The translations under genes were made by a program, and so were the position numbers. This document shows positions 46,929 to 57,591 of a DNA stretch of 64,000 nt, piece by piece. Source of the DNA: Sambucus nigra (Eukaryota > Streptophyta > Magnoliopsida > Dipsacales > Adoxaceae). The stretch spans positions 500,503,760 to 500,567,759 of the forward strand of contig OX422210.1 of the NCBI GenBank assembly GCA_949130495.1. The letters run 5' to 3'. The notes under the pieces are model-generated. The model was not told the origin of the DNA, made no database searches, and was given only the letters and a program-made list of their open reading frames with translations. The stretch's first letter is position 1, and each line of letters opens with the position of its first letter.

Positions 46929-47846
46929 TCAATGCACTTGTATAGCAAAGTGCATCACTCGATGAAAAGCATCGGTGGACCATGGGCGGGTAGGTAGGAG
47001 GGTACATAGACGAAGGGTAAGGGTGAACAGGCACCGGTCACGGGCCTTATTGAGCATAAATATGAGGGAAACAAGGGCCCTATAAGCATAGTGCTCAAGA
47101 TGGATGTGGAGGCAAAAAGGTTTGGTAAGTGGGTGGGACTTATAGAAAGTGCATGACCATTCTATAAATGGATGGTGATAATGGCCGCGTCGTGACACGT
47201 CAGGGAGCTGTCGATGGGAAAAATCAACACCACAAGGAAGTGGTGTGCATTGAGTAACAAGCTCGGTGTCACGTAGGATTAGATTATCATAAATACTCTC
47301 ATAGATAGTGGTGTCGATGAAAAATGCACAAATGTGATCCTGGAGCACTAGGATGGAGGGCGGAGGTAGGTGAGGACCTAAATGCTTAGATGTGAACAGG
47401 TGAGGTGCAATAACAAGGTCCAAACTAGGCGGTGGAATGGAAGGGATAGTTGGTGGATCGGGTGGGACAAAGGGTGGGGGAAGATGATCTAACTCACGAG
47501 TAGGAGAAACACACTCCTCATAAGGCTCAGAGGGATCCTCAAGGGCACTTGTAGGAGGAGGTGTGAAAGTGAACGAGGGAGGGATCAACTTAGCCACCCG
47601 AAAGTCACTATCCGAAGTGGTGAAAAAATCAAACGAGGCATCTAAATCCGAGATAGAAGAATCAACATTAATATATGACACAGCGGGAGCCAAGTATGTT
47701 GGGATAGGATACATATCCAAAGAGGTAGGAACCATCTCGGATTCAATCTCAGGACAATTGGGAGCACTCGTATCCAAAGCTAACCTATAATGAATTAGTT
47801 CCTCGAGAACACACAGAAAAGGAACAAAAGGGGTAGGCTCGGGCAT
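46929..47846 (-). CDS. Proline-rich ORF of the Athila-like element, 305 aa
   Basis: This is an uninterrupted 305-residue frame. The first 170 residues are rich in Pro, Ser, Thr and acidic residues (stretches such as PPPFVPPDPPTIPSIPPPS). The C-terminal third is rich in His, Leu, Arg and aromatic residues, with CTFYKSHPLTKPFCLHIHLE. I see no zinc knuckle, protease or RT motif, signal peptide or clear membrane helix. It lies in the frame of the 48881 piece but not of 48646-48056. The three could be one frameshifted gag-like gene of about 1.95 kb. Function unknown; no family recognised. Confidence 0.5.
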   Translation of the reverse strand: MPEPTPFVPFLCVLEELIHYRLALDTSAPNCPEIESEMVPTSLDMYPIPTYLAPAVSYINVDSSISDLDASFDFFTTSDSDFRVAKLIPPSFTFTPPPTSALEDPSEPYEECVSPTRELDHLPPPFVPPDPPTIPSIPPPSLDLVIAPHLFTSKHLGPHLPPPSILVLQDHICAFFIDTTIYESIYDNLILRDTELVTQCTPLPCGVDFSHRQLPDVSRRGHYHHPFIEWSCTFYKSHPLTKPFCLHIHLEHYAYRALVSLIFMLNKARDRCLFTLTLRLCTLLPTRPWSTDAFHRVMHFAIQVH

Positions 47847-48055
47847 AAATAAGGTTTCTATGGAAGGGGAAAAGCGAACCTCAATGGTGGGTTCGAGAGG
47901 GTAGGGCGGTGTGGGATCAGTCTCACATCAGTGGATAGGTCAACACAATTGTCAAATTAGGGCCCGGACCACGGGGTGGTCTCAACTTCAAGATTCTCAG
48001 GATGATAGGGTTGGTCACACTCAAAATCAGTGGCACAAGACGACACATCAGCGTC

Positions 48056-48881
48056 CTATGCAGATGCAACAATGGATTGACTTAGGGTGAAATTCGACTC
48101 GTTCGCACACTTAAATGCAGTAAACATGTGTTCAAGCCGTTGAAGGGCTTCATTTTGAGATTGAAGAGTGGGCGCGAACTTTTGCAAGAGGCTCTCGAGA
48201 GCGGATGTGCAAGGTGTTGGGGAGATGTCGGTGGGTGGCGGTGGTGGGTGAGGTGAACACAACTCACTATAGACACCAGGATATGGAGAATACTCATCAG
48301 AAGTGTGTGGAGAGGGGTAAAGTGTAGCATTCATGGGAGAATCATCTCCGTGAGGGAAAACATTGTGATCAGCATGAGGAGTATAGGATGGGGACTGATA
48401 GGTATGAGGCGCACGAGGTTGTGATGACGACTGTTGGAAACCGTAAGGATCCACAACATGGTGTTGGGATTCATATTGCATGGAAGGGTGATCAGGACTC
48501 CATGAATAACTTAGGTACTCATACCCCTCGGCATTGGATACGTCGTGACAATACGCCAAGGGTGGTTCCAAAACAGTATCATATGGATACACATATTCCA
48601 AGCTGGGTTCAGATGGAGAGAAAATAAATGGACACTCATGGGACAAGTGATAGACAAGAAATCAGTGTGCACGATGAAGCATGGAATATGTTTACACTCA
48701 GCACCAGAGGTGGTGGAAGATGAGATGTGTGCGTGGATGACGCATGAGTATCAACAGTGGGTGTTTGAGAGTGAAATCCCTGAATTAAGGATTGAAGGTT
48801 CGATACAGGCGCATTGTCAAACAAGCTTTGAGAGAATGGAAAATGGCCAAAGTATTCCCGTAAAGGACCTTCTTCGTCCAT
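48056..48881 (-). pseudogene. Gag-position Tyr/Pro/Ser-rich ORF of the Athila-like element, frameshifted
   Basis: Two overlapping minus-strand frames, 48881-48636 (starts MDEEGPLREYFGHFPFSQSL) and 48646-48056 (196 aa), probably formed one reading frame before a frameshift. The protein is rich in Tyr, Pro, Ser and His (SYSWSPDHPSMQYESQHHV). It ends in a short predicted amphipathic helix (LESLLQKFAPTLQSQNEALQ), like the helical tail near the end of Athila-type gag proteins. It sits where gag is expected, about 1 kb after the PBS. No CCHC knuckle is present. Confidence 0.5.
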
Positions 48882-49871
48882 GACAAGAGAAATATTTTTG
48901 AATTTTTAATTATTTTTCAAAAGAAAAGAAAATCTTTTTGTCTTTTTTGAAAATAAGAAAGGGAAAATATTTTTGGCATTTTAAATATGAAAAAAAAAAA
49001 TCTTTTTGGGATTTTTGAAAATATTTTAAAAAAAGGAAAATATTTTTGGGATTTTTCAAAAAAGAGAAGAAAATGGACTCATGATTTGGACGAACAAACT
49101 AAAACCGACTACCGAAAGAATTGAATTGGACACACGAGTAAAGAAAAAAATCCGAACGAGCATATGTAGCCAATTATTATCTTCAAAATTAGTGAGAAGA
49201 GTAGGCAAATTTTAATTAAGTCCGCGGGCGATAAAAATCATGGAATTTATCTTTATGATCGCATGTTACAAAAATGTGTTCCTACATGGCTAGCTAGTTG
49301 ATAGATTTTAAATTTAATGACAGCTAGGGTAGCACACATTGGATAAGCGAGTGAGTCGGGTGTTGAAATCCCTTCTCGTTTTAATGACCGGGTTCAGGTC
49401 TTAGGTAAATAAATTCATCAAACCATTCCATTTAAGTGCGATACATAAATTAAAAGCACAAATGAGCAAGTAGCACACAAAATTGACTCGCTTGCAGGAG
49501 ATTCGCGAGGGAGAAAATAATTACCTCCCATAACTTTTACACACATAGGGTGAAGACCGAGTTGAGTCGAATGGTGGGAGATCTCGCCTATTTCAGTCAT
49601 CCCCGGGAGTCCTACCAACCCAAAGTAGAGATGCTTCAAAATCTTCACATTTGGACGCCCTCTCTCGACCTTGTCCGGTTTCCCTTTTCGCCTTTTTTAA
49701 TGAATAATTATTACAAAAATAATATGGCACCCCAAATAAATACACAATTTTCAAAAATCCTATACAACCAGTCTAAGGAGGACGGATAAGGAATAACTGC
49801 AACTAGAAAGAAAAAATAGAAAAATAAATAAAAAAATTACAAGTCTTCAACATTGCTTCCAGGCCAAGAAA
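48882..49871 (-). other. Leader between PBS and first ORF of the Athila-like element
   Basis: Untranslated leader with A-rich low-complexity repeats (GGAAAATATTTTTGG-like units at 48958-49060). No ORF is convincing; 49418-49648 and 49550-49789 overlap and lack domains. Confidence 0.5.
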
Positions 49872-49886
49872 GCGGCAACAACGCCA
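49872..49886 (-). promoter_or_regulatory. Primer binding site, decayed Athila type
   Basis: On the minus strand TGGCGTTGTTGCCGC follows the LTR end TTTTCA by two bases. It resembles the TGGCGCCGTTGCCGG site common in Athila and Tat elements (complement of an Asp-type tRNA end), with three differences. Confidence 0.65.
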
Positions 49887-49888
49887 TT

Positions 49889-50218
49889 TGAAAAGAAGCT
49901 TTTTTGTATGGTCATTGTTTTCAAAAGGTACTCTCAAAATTTCCTTGAGTACCTACAAAACTTGTCTAAAACAACTCGTATTGCGAGAAGGTCAAGAGAT
50001 GGGATTACACTGCATTTTTAATTATTTTAACTTCTCAATTTATTAATGTGAAATATTTTGAGATAATATTAAATCAATAATCTAACTCTCGTTATAATTA
50101 TAAATTTAATAATATCTTTTTCAGAAAACTAATTTAAAAATGTTACACGATGAAAATTTAGGAATTGTACTATTTTTCAGAAAATTACCCACTAGGATCA
50201 ATTTAATGAAAACAATAT
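49889..50218 (-). repeat. 5' LTR of the Athila-like element, inner segment
   Basis: It aligns with 39504-40168 (TATGGTCATTGTTTTCAAAA against TATGGCCGTTGTTTTCAAAA; ACAACTCGTATTGCG shared), lacking the 340-bp TA-rich segment there. The Tat insertion interrupts it at 50218; the LTR resumes at 62208. Confidence 0.85.
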
Positions 50219-50823
50219 TGTTGATACCAAATTTAATCTGCTGCCATGGCCCAATTGAATGAAGACGCGTGGCAATCTACGTGGCAATAACAAACACTTC
50301 CGAGGAACTCAGACGCTCCGAGGAACCATACTATAACGAGGAACACTGCTTCCCCGAGGAACTCCGAGGAACAAGAACTCTACGAGGAACAAGAAGTCTA
50401 CGAGGAACTTTTGAGTACCGAGGAACTCTTGAATACCGAGCAACTTAGGCGGTCCGAACTGCACCTCGAACAAAGCATTAATAGCAGGATAACCAACAGT
50501 TTGACTGTTCGTTAAATGCTTATCATTCAGATGTATACGCTTAAGGGGCATTTAATATACTACCCTTTCACATGTACAGCATTGAATGTATTACCCTTTC
50601 ACATTACAGCCTCAGGGCTATAAATACATTATACAATCCTCATTGTAAGGGGACCGAAATTTCTTGATTGAACTTGTAATCGAGAATTCCCAAACAGTCA
50701 TCAATAGCAGAAACAGTGGACGTGGGCCATTCTTATAAGGTTGAACCACTTTAAAACTTCTTTGTCTCATTTATTTTATCTGTGATTAAATAACTAGATA
50801 CAATTTAATTTTTTACATCAACA
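50219..50823 (+). repeat. 5' LTR of Tat copy 2, 605 bp
   Basis: It starts TGTTGATACC and ends ACATCAACA. Eight copies of CGAGGAAC lie between 50301 and 50426 in the presumed U3 part. A TATA box CTATAAATAC is at 50618-50627. One CGAGGAAC-containing 18-bp unit is extra relative to the 3' LTR. Confidence 0.95.
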
Positions 50824-50826
50824 GAT

Positions 50827-50842
50827 TGGTGCCGTCTGTGGG
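50827..50842 (+). promoter_or_regulatory. Primer binding site of Tat copy 2
   Basis: TGGTGCCGTCTGTGGG lies three bases after the LTR, similar to the GCCGTCTGTGGG sites of other Tat elements. I cannot assign the tRNA from memory with confidence. Confidence 0.75.
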
Positions 50843-50887
50843 AAACGACTGGTAATATCATTTTTCATAAAAAACAATCCATCACAA

Positions 50888-52729
50888 ATGGTTGATATTC
50901 CAGAACCCAGCAATCGAAACGCTGGAAGCCCTCCAAATCCATCTGCTCCGCCTAATATTCCAGATCTGGCCGGAATAATGACAAATCTGGCCCAATGCCA
51001 GACAGTTATGCAAGAAACGATGCGACAACTCCTACAAACCCTCCATGGCGGTGAACCAGCCCATTCAGGACTGCGAAGTATTCAAAGAAATACCCGTTTA
51101 CCTTCTTCACGTACTAGGCGTACTGATTCATATCGTACTGAGGAATCTGAAGATTTTTCTTATCAACCTGGACGAACTTCGTCAGTGCGGGCCACAGATA
51201 CTGAACAACGTATCACTCTCTCTCCAGAAAGGACTAGTGCGCTAGAGAGGTTAAGCAGGGTATCACCTTTTGATCGATTAGGACCTAGAAGGAGTAGAAG
51301 TACTCTAAAAGTCGCATCGAGAAGTTTTCAACGACCATTAGATTTAAGGGAAGGATCTGCCCAGTCGCGACCAGCTGCTCATCAAGATAGATCCCAGGAA
51401 GCCACATCGATGCGATCAGTTGCTCGAACCAACAGGCCCGAGGAAGGAAGTGATGCATGGAAAGGCTCTATTCAGAGGTTGGAGGATAGATTATGAGAAA
51501 TGGCTAAAGCCAAGAACCCTCTACAACGAACTTTTATTCGAGGAACACCTTTTGTCTAGGCCATTGTAGATTTTCCAACACCATCAAAGTTTAAAGCACC
51601 TGTTGTGACCCCCAAATATGATGGAAAGACTGACCCTGTCCTTCATATAGAACAATACCAAGCTGCAGCTGACATCTATGCTGTTCCAGATGAGATGAGA
51701 TGCAGAGCATTCTCGAGAACTCTTACCGGATCTGCTCAAATGTGGTATAATAATCTTCCTCGGGGTAAGATCTCAACTTTTCTTCAACTGGCCGAGTTAT
51801 TCATTGGGAATTTCTGTTTTGGGGCAAAGCCAGTTAAACGAGTAGCGCATTTGTTAAGTGTTAGACAAAAGGCTGGTGAGAGTACCAGAGATTATTTAAC
51901 TCGTTTTAACAACGAGACACTCGAAGTAATTGATTATGAGGAGAAGACAGCGATTACCGCCTTGATGAGTGGACTACTGCCCAACAAGTTGTACTACACT
52001 TTGGCCAAAGATCCACCTAGAACCATGTCAGACCTGATGGGAAAAGCGTGCAAGATTATGAATGCCGAGGAGGCTATGGCTGCGAAGAAGAACATGGATG
52101 CCAAAGAAACCAAGGTGGAAGGTGATAAAGCTAAGAAGAAATAGCATAAGAATAATGGTAATGACAAACATTCAAAAACTAGGTCGGTATGGGACGTCAT
52201 GAAGAAATTCAATAATTATACTCCTTTGAAGAAGGATATCAACCATGTTCTAGAAGAAATCAAGAACAACGAGGAATTAAATTGGCCAGAGAAAATGAAG
52301 GCAGACCCTGATCGGAGGAATAAAGCAAAGTATTGCGAGTTTCATAAAGATCATGGCTATATGACCAAAAATTGCATAGCTCTTCAGAATGAGATTGAAA
52401 CACTCATTAGACGAGGAAAACTAGCAAAGTATGTTGATCGTGGAAGCGAAAGAAGGAATAATGACCGAACAAGAGAGAGGTCTAGATCTCCTCGTCGAGC
52501 AGAAGAGAACAAGAAAAGAAACCATGAAGTTGATCCAGAAGACGACCCTGATCTTCCCAAGAGACCAAGGCAGCCAGAACGAGAGGTATTTTCAATACGC
52601 TTTGGGTCATTTGATTGTAATGTTATTACAGGTGGTGATGCAGGAGGAGGTGACCTTACTGCAGCGAGAAAAGCTTACCTCTGTGAGGCTCAAGCTTGCT
52701 CGTACATTCAGCGAATAAATCTAGCCTAG
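50888..52729 (+). pseudogene. Tat gag, one frame with internal stops
   Basis: All pieces (50888-51496, 51605-52144, 52199-52729) share one frame, separated by TGA (51494), TAG (51557) and TAG (52142), with a further TAG at 52727. The N-terminal part is Arg/Ser-rich. The capsid-like core reads YDGKTDPVLHIEQYQAAADI, AFSRTLTGSAQMWYNNLP, VRQKAGESTRDYLTRFN. The zinc finger is the Tat type YCEFHKDHGYMTKNC, followed by EIETLIRRGKLAKYV and a basic tail. Gag forms the particle shell and binds element RNA. Nonsense changes alone disrupt it. Confidence 0.92.
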
Positions 52730-53190
52730 GAGGATCGCCCGAGAAAGGTGAACAAAGAGAAATTGGTCATCGATTTCTCAAAGAACGACCTCGCAGGAGT
52801 TTTGTATCCTCATGATGACCCATTGGTGATCAAAATGAGGATGAAATAGGTAATGATCTCAAGAGTACTGGTAGACAATGGTAGCTCGGCAGACATCATG
52901 TTCTACTCGTGCTTTAACAGTTTAAATCTAAAGCTATCTCAACTGGAGCCTTATCATAGACCCCTTCTCGATTTTGCTGGCGAGAAAGTATTTCCACTTG
53001 GGACGATCAAGTTGGATATATTCATTGATACGTGGCCTGCTTGTCGTACATAAAGAATACGCTTCTTCGTGATGGATAAGAATGTTTAATCATCATACAA
53101 TATCATCATGGGAAGAGTAGGATTAAAGAAATTCGAGGCTGTACCATTTACAGTGCATCAGTGCCTAAAGTTTCCAATAAATTTTGGAGT
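52730..53190 (+). pseudogene. Tat aspartic protease
   Basis: It continues in the gag frame. VLVDNGSSADIMFYSCFNSL is the active-site block; Tat elements use D-[TN]-G-S-S-A-D. LGTIKLDIFIDTWP, NIIMGRVGLKKFEAVPFTVH and LKFPINFG mark the C-terminal part. In-frame TAG at about 52846, TAA at 53051 and another stop near 53087 interrupt it. A frame change near 53190 leads to RT. It would process the polyprotein. Confidence 0.88.
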
Positions 53191-54713
53191 AGGAGTTGTG
53201 AAGGTGACCAGAAAGTAGCTCGGGAATGCTATTATTCATCCGCCGAGCAAGAGAAACTGGAGGAATCAAGGAAAAAGACTACTACTTATCAAGTGGATGA
53301 AGGGGCAGAAATTGAAACATTGGATCCTAGAGATGAGTCGCAACTCGTGAAGGGTCAAGTGGTGGAAACTACTGAAAACATCATTCTGGACGACGAGTAC
53401 CCTGAACGAACTACTCAAATAGGTTCGTCGTTGGAAACCTCACTAAAACAGGAATTGATAACTTTCCTTAGAAGCAGAAAGCAAACTTTTGCGTGGAGTC
53501 ATGAGGATATGCCTGGGATAGACCCAAATTTCTTATGTCACGAACTCAATGTGAATAAGGAGATCAAGCCTGTGAAGCAGAGAAGAAGAGTATTCATTCC
53601 CGAGAAGAATCAAGCTATACAGGAGGAAGTCGAGAAGCTCCAGAAAGCCTGCTTTATTGAAGATGTTAAATATCCTGACTGGTTAGCAAATGTGGTGATG
53701 GTGAATAAGAAGAACAACAAATGGAGGATGTGTGTAGACTTCACCGACCTCAACAAAGCATGCCCAGAGGATCACTTTCCGCTGCCCCGAATTGATCAAC
53801 TAGTGGATGCTACCTCGGGACACGAGCTGCTGAGCTTCATGGACGCTTATTCTGGCTACAATCAGATTAAAATGAAACCTGAAGACAGGGAGAGTACTTC
53901 TTTCATTACCCCTAGGGGAACTTATTGTTATAATGTTATGCCTTTTGGTTTAAAAAATGCAGGTGAGACATATCAGCGGCTGATGAACAAGGTCTTTGCT
54001 GAACAAATCAGTTGCAATATGGAAGTCTATGTTGACGATATGCTGACAAAGAGCAAGAGAGCTGTCGATCATCTGGTTGACTTAAGTCAGACTTTTGATC
54101 AACTGGATAAATATCAAATGAAGCTGAACCCGACGAAGTGCATATTTGGAGTACGAGAAGGCATGTTTCTCGGGTATATTGTCAATCAATGAGGCATTGA
54201 GGCAAATCCTGAAAAGATCAAAGTTCTATTAGGGCTGCGATCTCCGACGACGAAGAAAGAGGTGCAAAGTCTTACAGGGCGAGTAGCAGCACTCAACAGA
54301 TTTGTATCGCGAGCAACTGATCGATGTCTCCCATTCTTCAAGACGCTCCGAAAGACTTTTGAGTGGAATGATAAATGCGAGCAGGCTTTCCAAGACTTAA
54401 AGAAATACTTGGGAGAACCTCCACTGCTATCCAGGCCAGTGATGGGAGAAAAATTATATTTGTATCTGGCAGTGTCCGAGAGTGCAGTCAGTGCAGCATT
54501 GATAAGAGTAGAGAATGGAGTACAAAAACCGATCTACTACACAAGTAAGGCCTTCTGAGGAGCAGAGATCAGATATCCAAGGCTGGAAAAATTGGCACTA
54601 GCATTGATCGAGGCAAGTAGAAGAATGAAGCCATACTTTCAAGCTCATACCATAGTAGTATATATTGATATGCCATTGAGGCAAGCCCTTCATAAACCAG
54701 AAAGTCAAGAAGA
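53191..54713 (+). pseudogene. Tat reverse transcriptase and degenerate native RNase H
   Basis: The frame 53161-54192 holds RT blocks WRMCVDFTDLNKACP, LSFMDAYSGYNQIKM, MPFGLKNAGETYQRLMN and the catalytic YVDDM. GETYQ replaces the usual GATYQ. A TGA at 54190 and another at 54556 interrupt the same frame. The connecting region has LTGRVAALNRFVSRATDRCL and the decayed native RNase H SAALIRVENGVQKPIYYTSK. A frame change occurs near 54713. RT copies element RNA into DNA. Confidence 0.92.
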
Positions 54714-55487
54714 TTGATGTGCTGGGCAATAGAACTCGGTGAATACGATATAGTCTATGAACCCAGATCATCGCTAAAAGGTCAAGCTGTAGTAGATTTT
54801 ATAGCAGAATTCACCTATCCTGATACCCCCGAGGAGCAAAAGTTGCTCGCTGATCAACCTGTGGATGTTACAGGATCATCAAACACAAGCTCAGACCAAC
54901 TTAGGTTGGTAAAAGGGCAAGTGGATGTTGCAGGATCATCAAATTCAAGCCCAGACCAACTCAGGTTGGTAAAAGGGCGAGAAAAGATGATCGACGAAGA
55001 GCAAGAAATATTAGGGGAGGATGAAAGGAAGCAATAAATATTTCACCGAGGAACTCTGTCAGATCAGAAATTTAAAGACGAGTTACCCATATGGAGGCTA
55101 TATGTAGATGGCTCATCTTGCACAACAGGCTGTGGGGCAGGGATAGTTTTGAATAGCCCGGATGAGGTCGACATGGAATACGCCCTACGTTTCCAATTCA
55201 AAGCTTCCAATAATGAGGCTGAGTATGAGGCCATGATTGCAGGTCTTAATTTGGCAAAAATTATGGAGGCACAGCAGCTTATTGTCTTCAACGATTCTCA
55301 ATTGATCGAAAATCAAATATTAGGAATATATGCAGCCAAAGGAGAATTAATGATCAAGTATCAGGCGAAGGTGATGGAGTTGGTATCAGAATTTGCTGCT
55401 ATACAGTTGGTCAGAATACCAAGAATGGAGAATGCGAGAGCAGATGCCCTAGCTCGATTAGCATCAGCTACTCGTACCGAGCTATGA
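54714..55487 (+). pseudogene. Tat linker and archaeal-type RNase H
   Basis: The linker reads WAIELGEYDIVYEPRSSLKG and AVVDFIAEFT, then an imperfect direct repeat of about 28 residues (SSDQLRLVKGQVDVAGSSN-type, twice). A TAA (55035) separates it from the RNase H: YVDGSSCTTGCGAGIVLNSP, ASNNEAEYEAMIAGL, FNDSQLIENQI and RADALARLASA supply the D-E-D-D residues. This second, archaeal-like RNase H is an acquired feature of the Tat lineage, distinct from the native one upstream. It removes the RNA template during cDNA synthesis. Confidence 0.9.
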
Positions 55488-56782
55488 AGAACAATCCCAA
55501 TTAAAGTTTTAGCTGGTCGGAGTATAGATGAAGATATGACGATGAAATTTATTACCCTCGATTTAGGATCATCATGGATGGATCCCATCAAGGCATATAT
55601 TGAGATAGGAGAATTAACAACTGACAAGCTTGCAACCAAGAAACTAAAGTTCAAGGTTGCTCGTTATGTACTGACTAATGGCATCCTATACAGACGAGGA
55701 GTGATAGCAGGTTTACAAAGATGTGTGCATCCCACCGAGGTAAAAGATTTGATTGAAGAGGTCCATGAAGGGTCCTGCGGATCCCATGTAGCAGGTCGAA
55801 CACTTTTGCAAAGAATGATGACTCAGGGATATTACTGGCCGACGATGAGGGCTGATTGTATAGCCTATGCTAAGAAATGTGACAAGTGTCAGTGCTTCTC
55901 CTCCATCCGAAGAACTCCACAAGCATTGTTGACACCCATCACTTCCCCTTGGCCATTTGCCATGTGGGGAGTAGATTTGGTCGGGCCACTGTCAACGACC
56001 AAAGGAAGGTTCAAATACCTCGTCGTCGCAGTGGATTATTTTACTAAGTGGGTAGAAGCTGAGCCTCTCATTGATATGACGTACGAGAAGGTATACCAAT
56101 TTATTTGGAAGAACATCATTTGTCAATATGGTTTTCCTCATGCTTTCATTACAGACCATGAAACACAATTTGACAACGAGGAGTTTGCTGCCTATTGTCA
56201 TCAGTCAAACATTTTGAAAATCCACTCAGCGCCAGGCCATCCTCAAAGCAATGGACAAACTGAAGTGACAAATAGAACGCTGCTGAATGGCTTGAAGAAA
56301 AGACTGGACGATGCGAAAGCAAATTGGATCAACGAGTTACAATCAGTACCGTGGGCTTACCGAACTACTCCCCGAGTAGCAACTGGAGAATCACCATATA
56401 TGCTGGCGTTTGGAAGTGAAGTTGTTATACCTGCCGAGTTGGGCCTCCCAACACACAGAGTACTGAATTTCAATTCCCCTGTCAGTGACTTAATGAGAAG
56501 ATTGGATTTAGACATGCTTGAGGAAGTTAGAAAAGAAGCAGCCATTAGGAATGCTGCATACCAACAACCAACAACTTTGTTCTACAATAAGAGGGTGAAG
56601 AAGTGTGACCTGAAAGAAGGAGACTATGTGCTAAGAAAGTAATTCAAAAGCACAACAAACTGGCATGGACCATACTGAGTTACAGAAGTTGTTCGACCAG
56701 GAACCTACTGAATAACAACTTTAGAGGGGGAGGAGTTTAAGAATGCATGGAACGCAGAGCACCTGCGCAAGTATTATCAGTG
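55488..56782 (+). pseudogene. Tat integrase, core intact
   Basis: The frame 55536-56642 (368 aa) is open and continuous with the RNase H frame after a TGA at 55485. It has a zinc-binding H-x4-H...C-x2-C (HEGSCGSH, CDKCQ) and a DDE core: Asp in GVDLVGP, Asp in TDHETQFDN, Glu in NGQTEVTN. GESPYMLAFGSE, LGLPTHRVLNF and GDYVLRK mark the C-terminal domain. After the TAA the last 45 codons, ending near HLRKYYQ at 56780, are frameshifted. Of all pol domains here this is best kept. It inserts the cDNA in the genome. Confidence 0.93.
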
Positions 56783-57591
56783 ATGTATATTCTCCCCTTT
56801 TATTGAAAGTTTTTTGGGGAATACTAGTGCTACACACTACTCGGCGAAACTCGACACTCAAAATTTTTCTCGAAAACGCCAACTAAGGTTGGTCGAGAAA
56901 CAAATATATTCCTCCGGGAAGTAAAACTTGTATTCCTCCGGAAAGTAAAACTTGTATTCCTACGGGAAGTAAAACTATGTGTTCCTCAGGAAGTAAAAAT
57001 ACTCCTAAAAATGCCAACTTATGTTGGTTAGGAAGTAAATATATTCTTGAAAACGCCAACTAAAGTTGGTCGGGAGGTAAAATTATTCCAAAAAGTGCCA
57101 AAGCTCCCCGTAGAGGAAAAATCCACTAATTATGGCTGGTCGGGGATAAAAACCCACTAACTGTAGTTAGTCGAAGAGGAAAATTTACCGACCTTGGTTG
57201 GTCGGAAACATTTTATGAATACGAGAAAATGATCAAGCAAAATTATTGATACTCGTGACTTTTTAAAATTATTAGTAAGTTGGTCGAGAAACAACTTAAT
57301 AAGTTGGTCGAGAAAAAACTTAGTAAGTTGGTCGAGAAACAACTTAGTAACTTTTTATAATGACTACCACAAATTCAAACTAGTCGACAATAAGTTGATC
57401 GACAAATAACACAATATTATTATCTTTTTAACAGATACACATGCACAGATGTAAAGTGTTATAAAACAATAACAGTCAAGATTTGCAAATAAAATTATTT
57501 CATTAAATGTAGAACATATTACATTGATAATGAAATATATACTAACTATTACATCAAAATTCCTACTCTATTGGTTTCTTCCCCTTTGCTT
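56783..57591. repeat. Spacer with two tandem-repeat blocks
   Basis: Block 1 (about 56902-57000): three to four copies of a unit around ATTCCTCCGGGAAGTAAAAC, 26-30 bp. Block 2 (about 57280-57355): three copies of a 25-bp unit AGTTGGTCGAGAAACAACTT. GGTTGGTCG-type motifs recur between them. The stretch separates the convergent ends of integrase and the opposite-strand gene. Confidence 0.85.
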
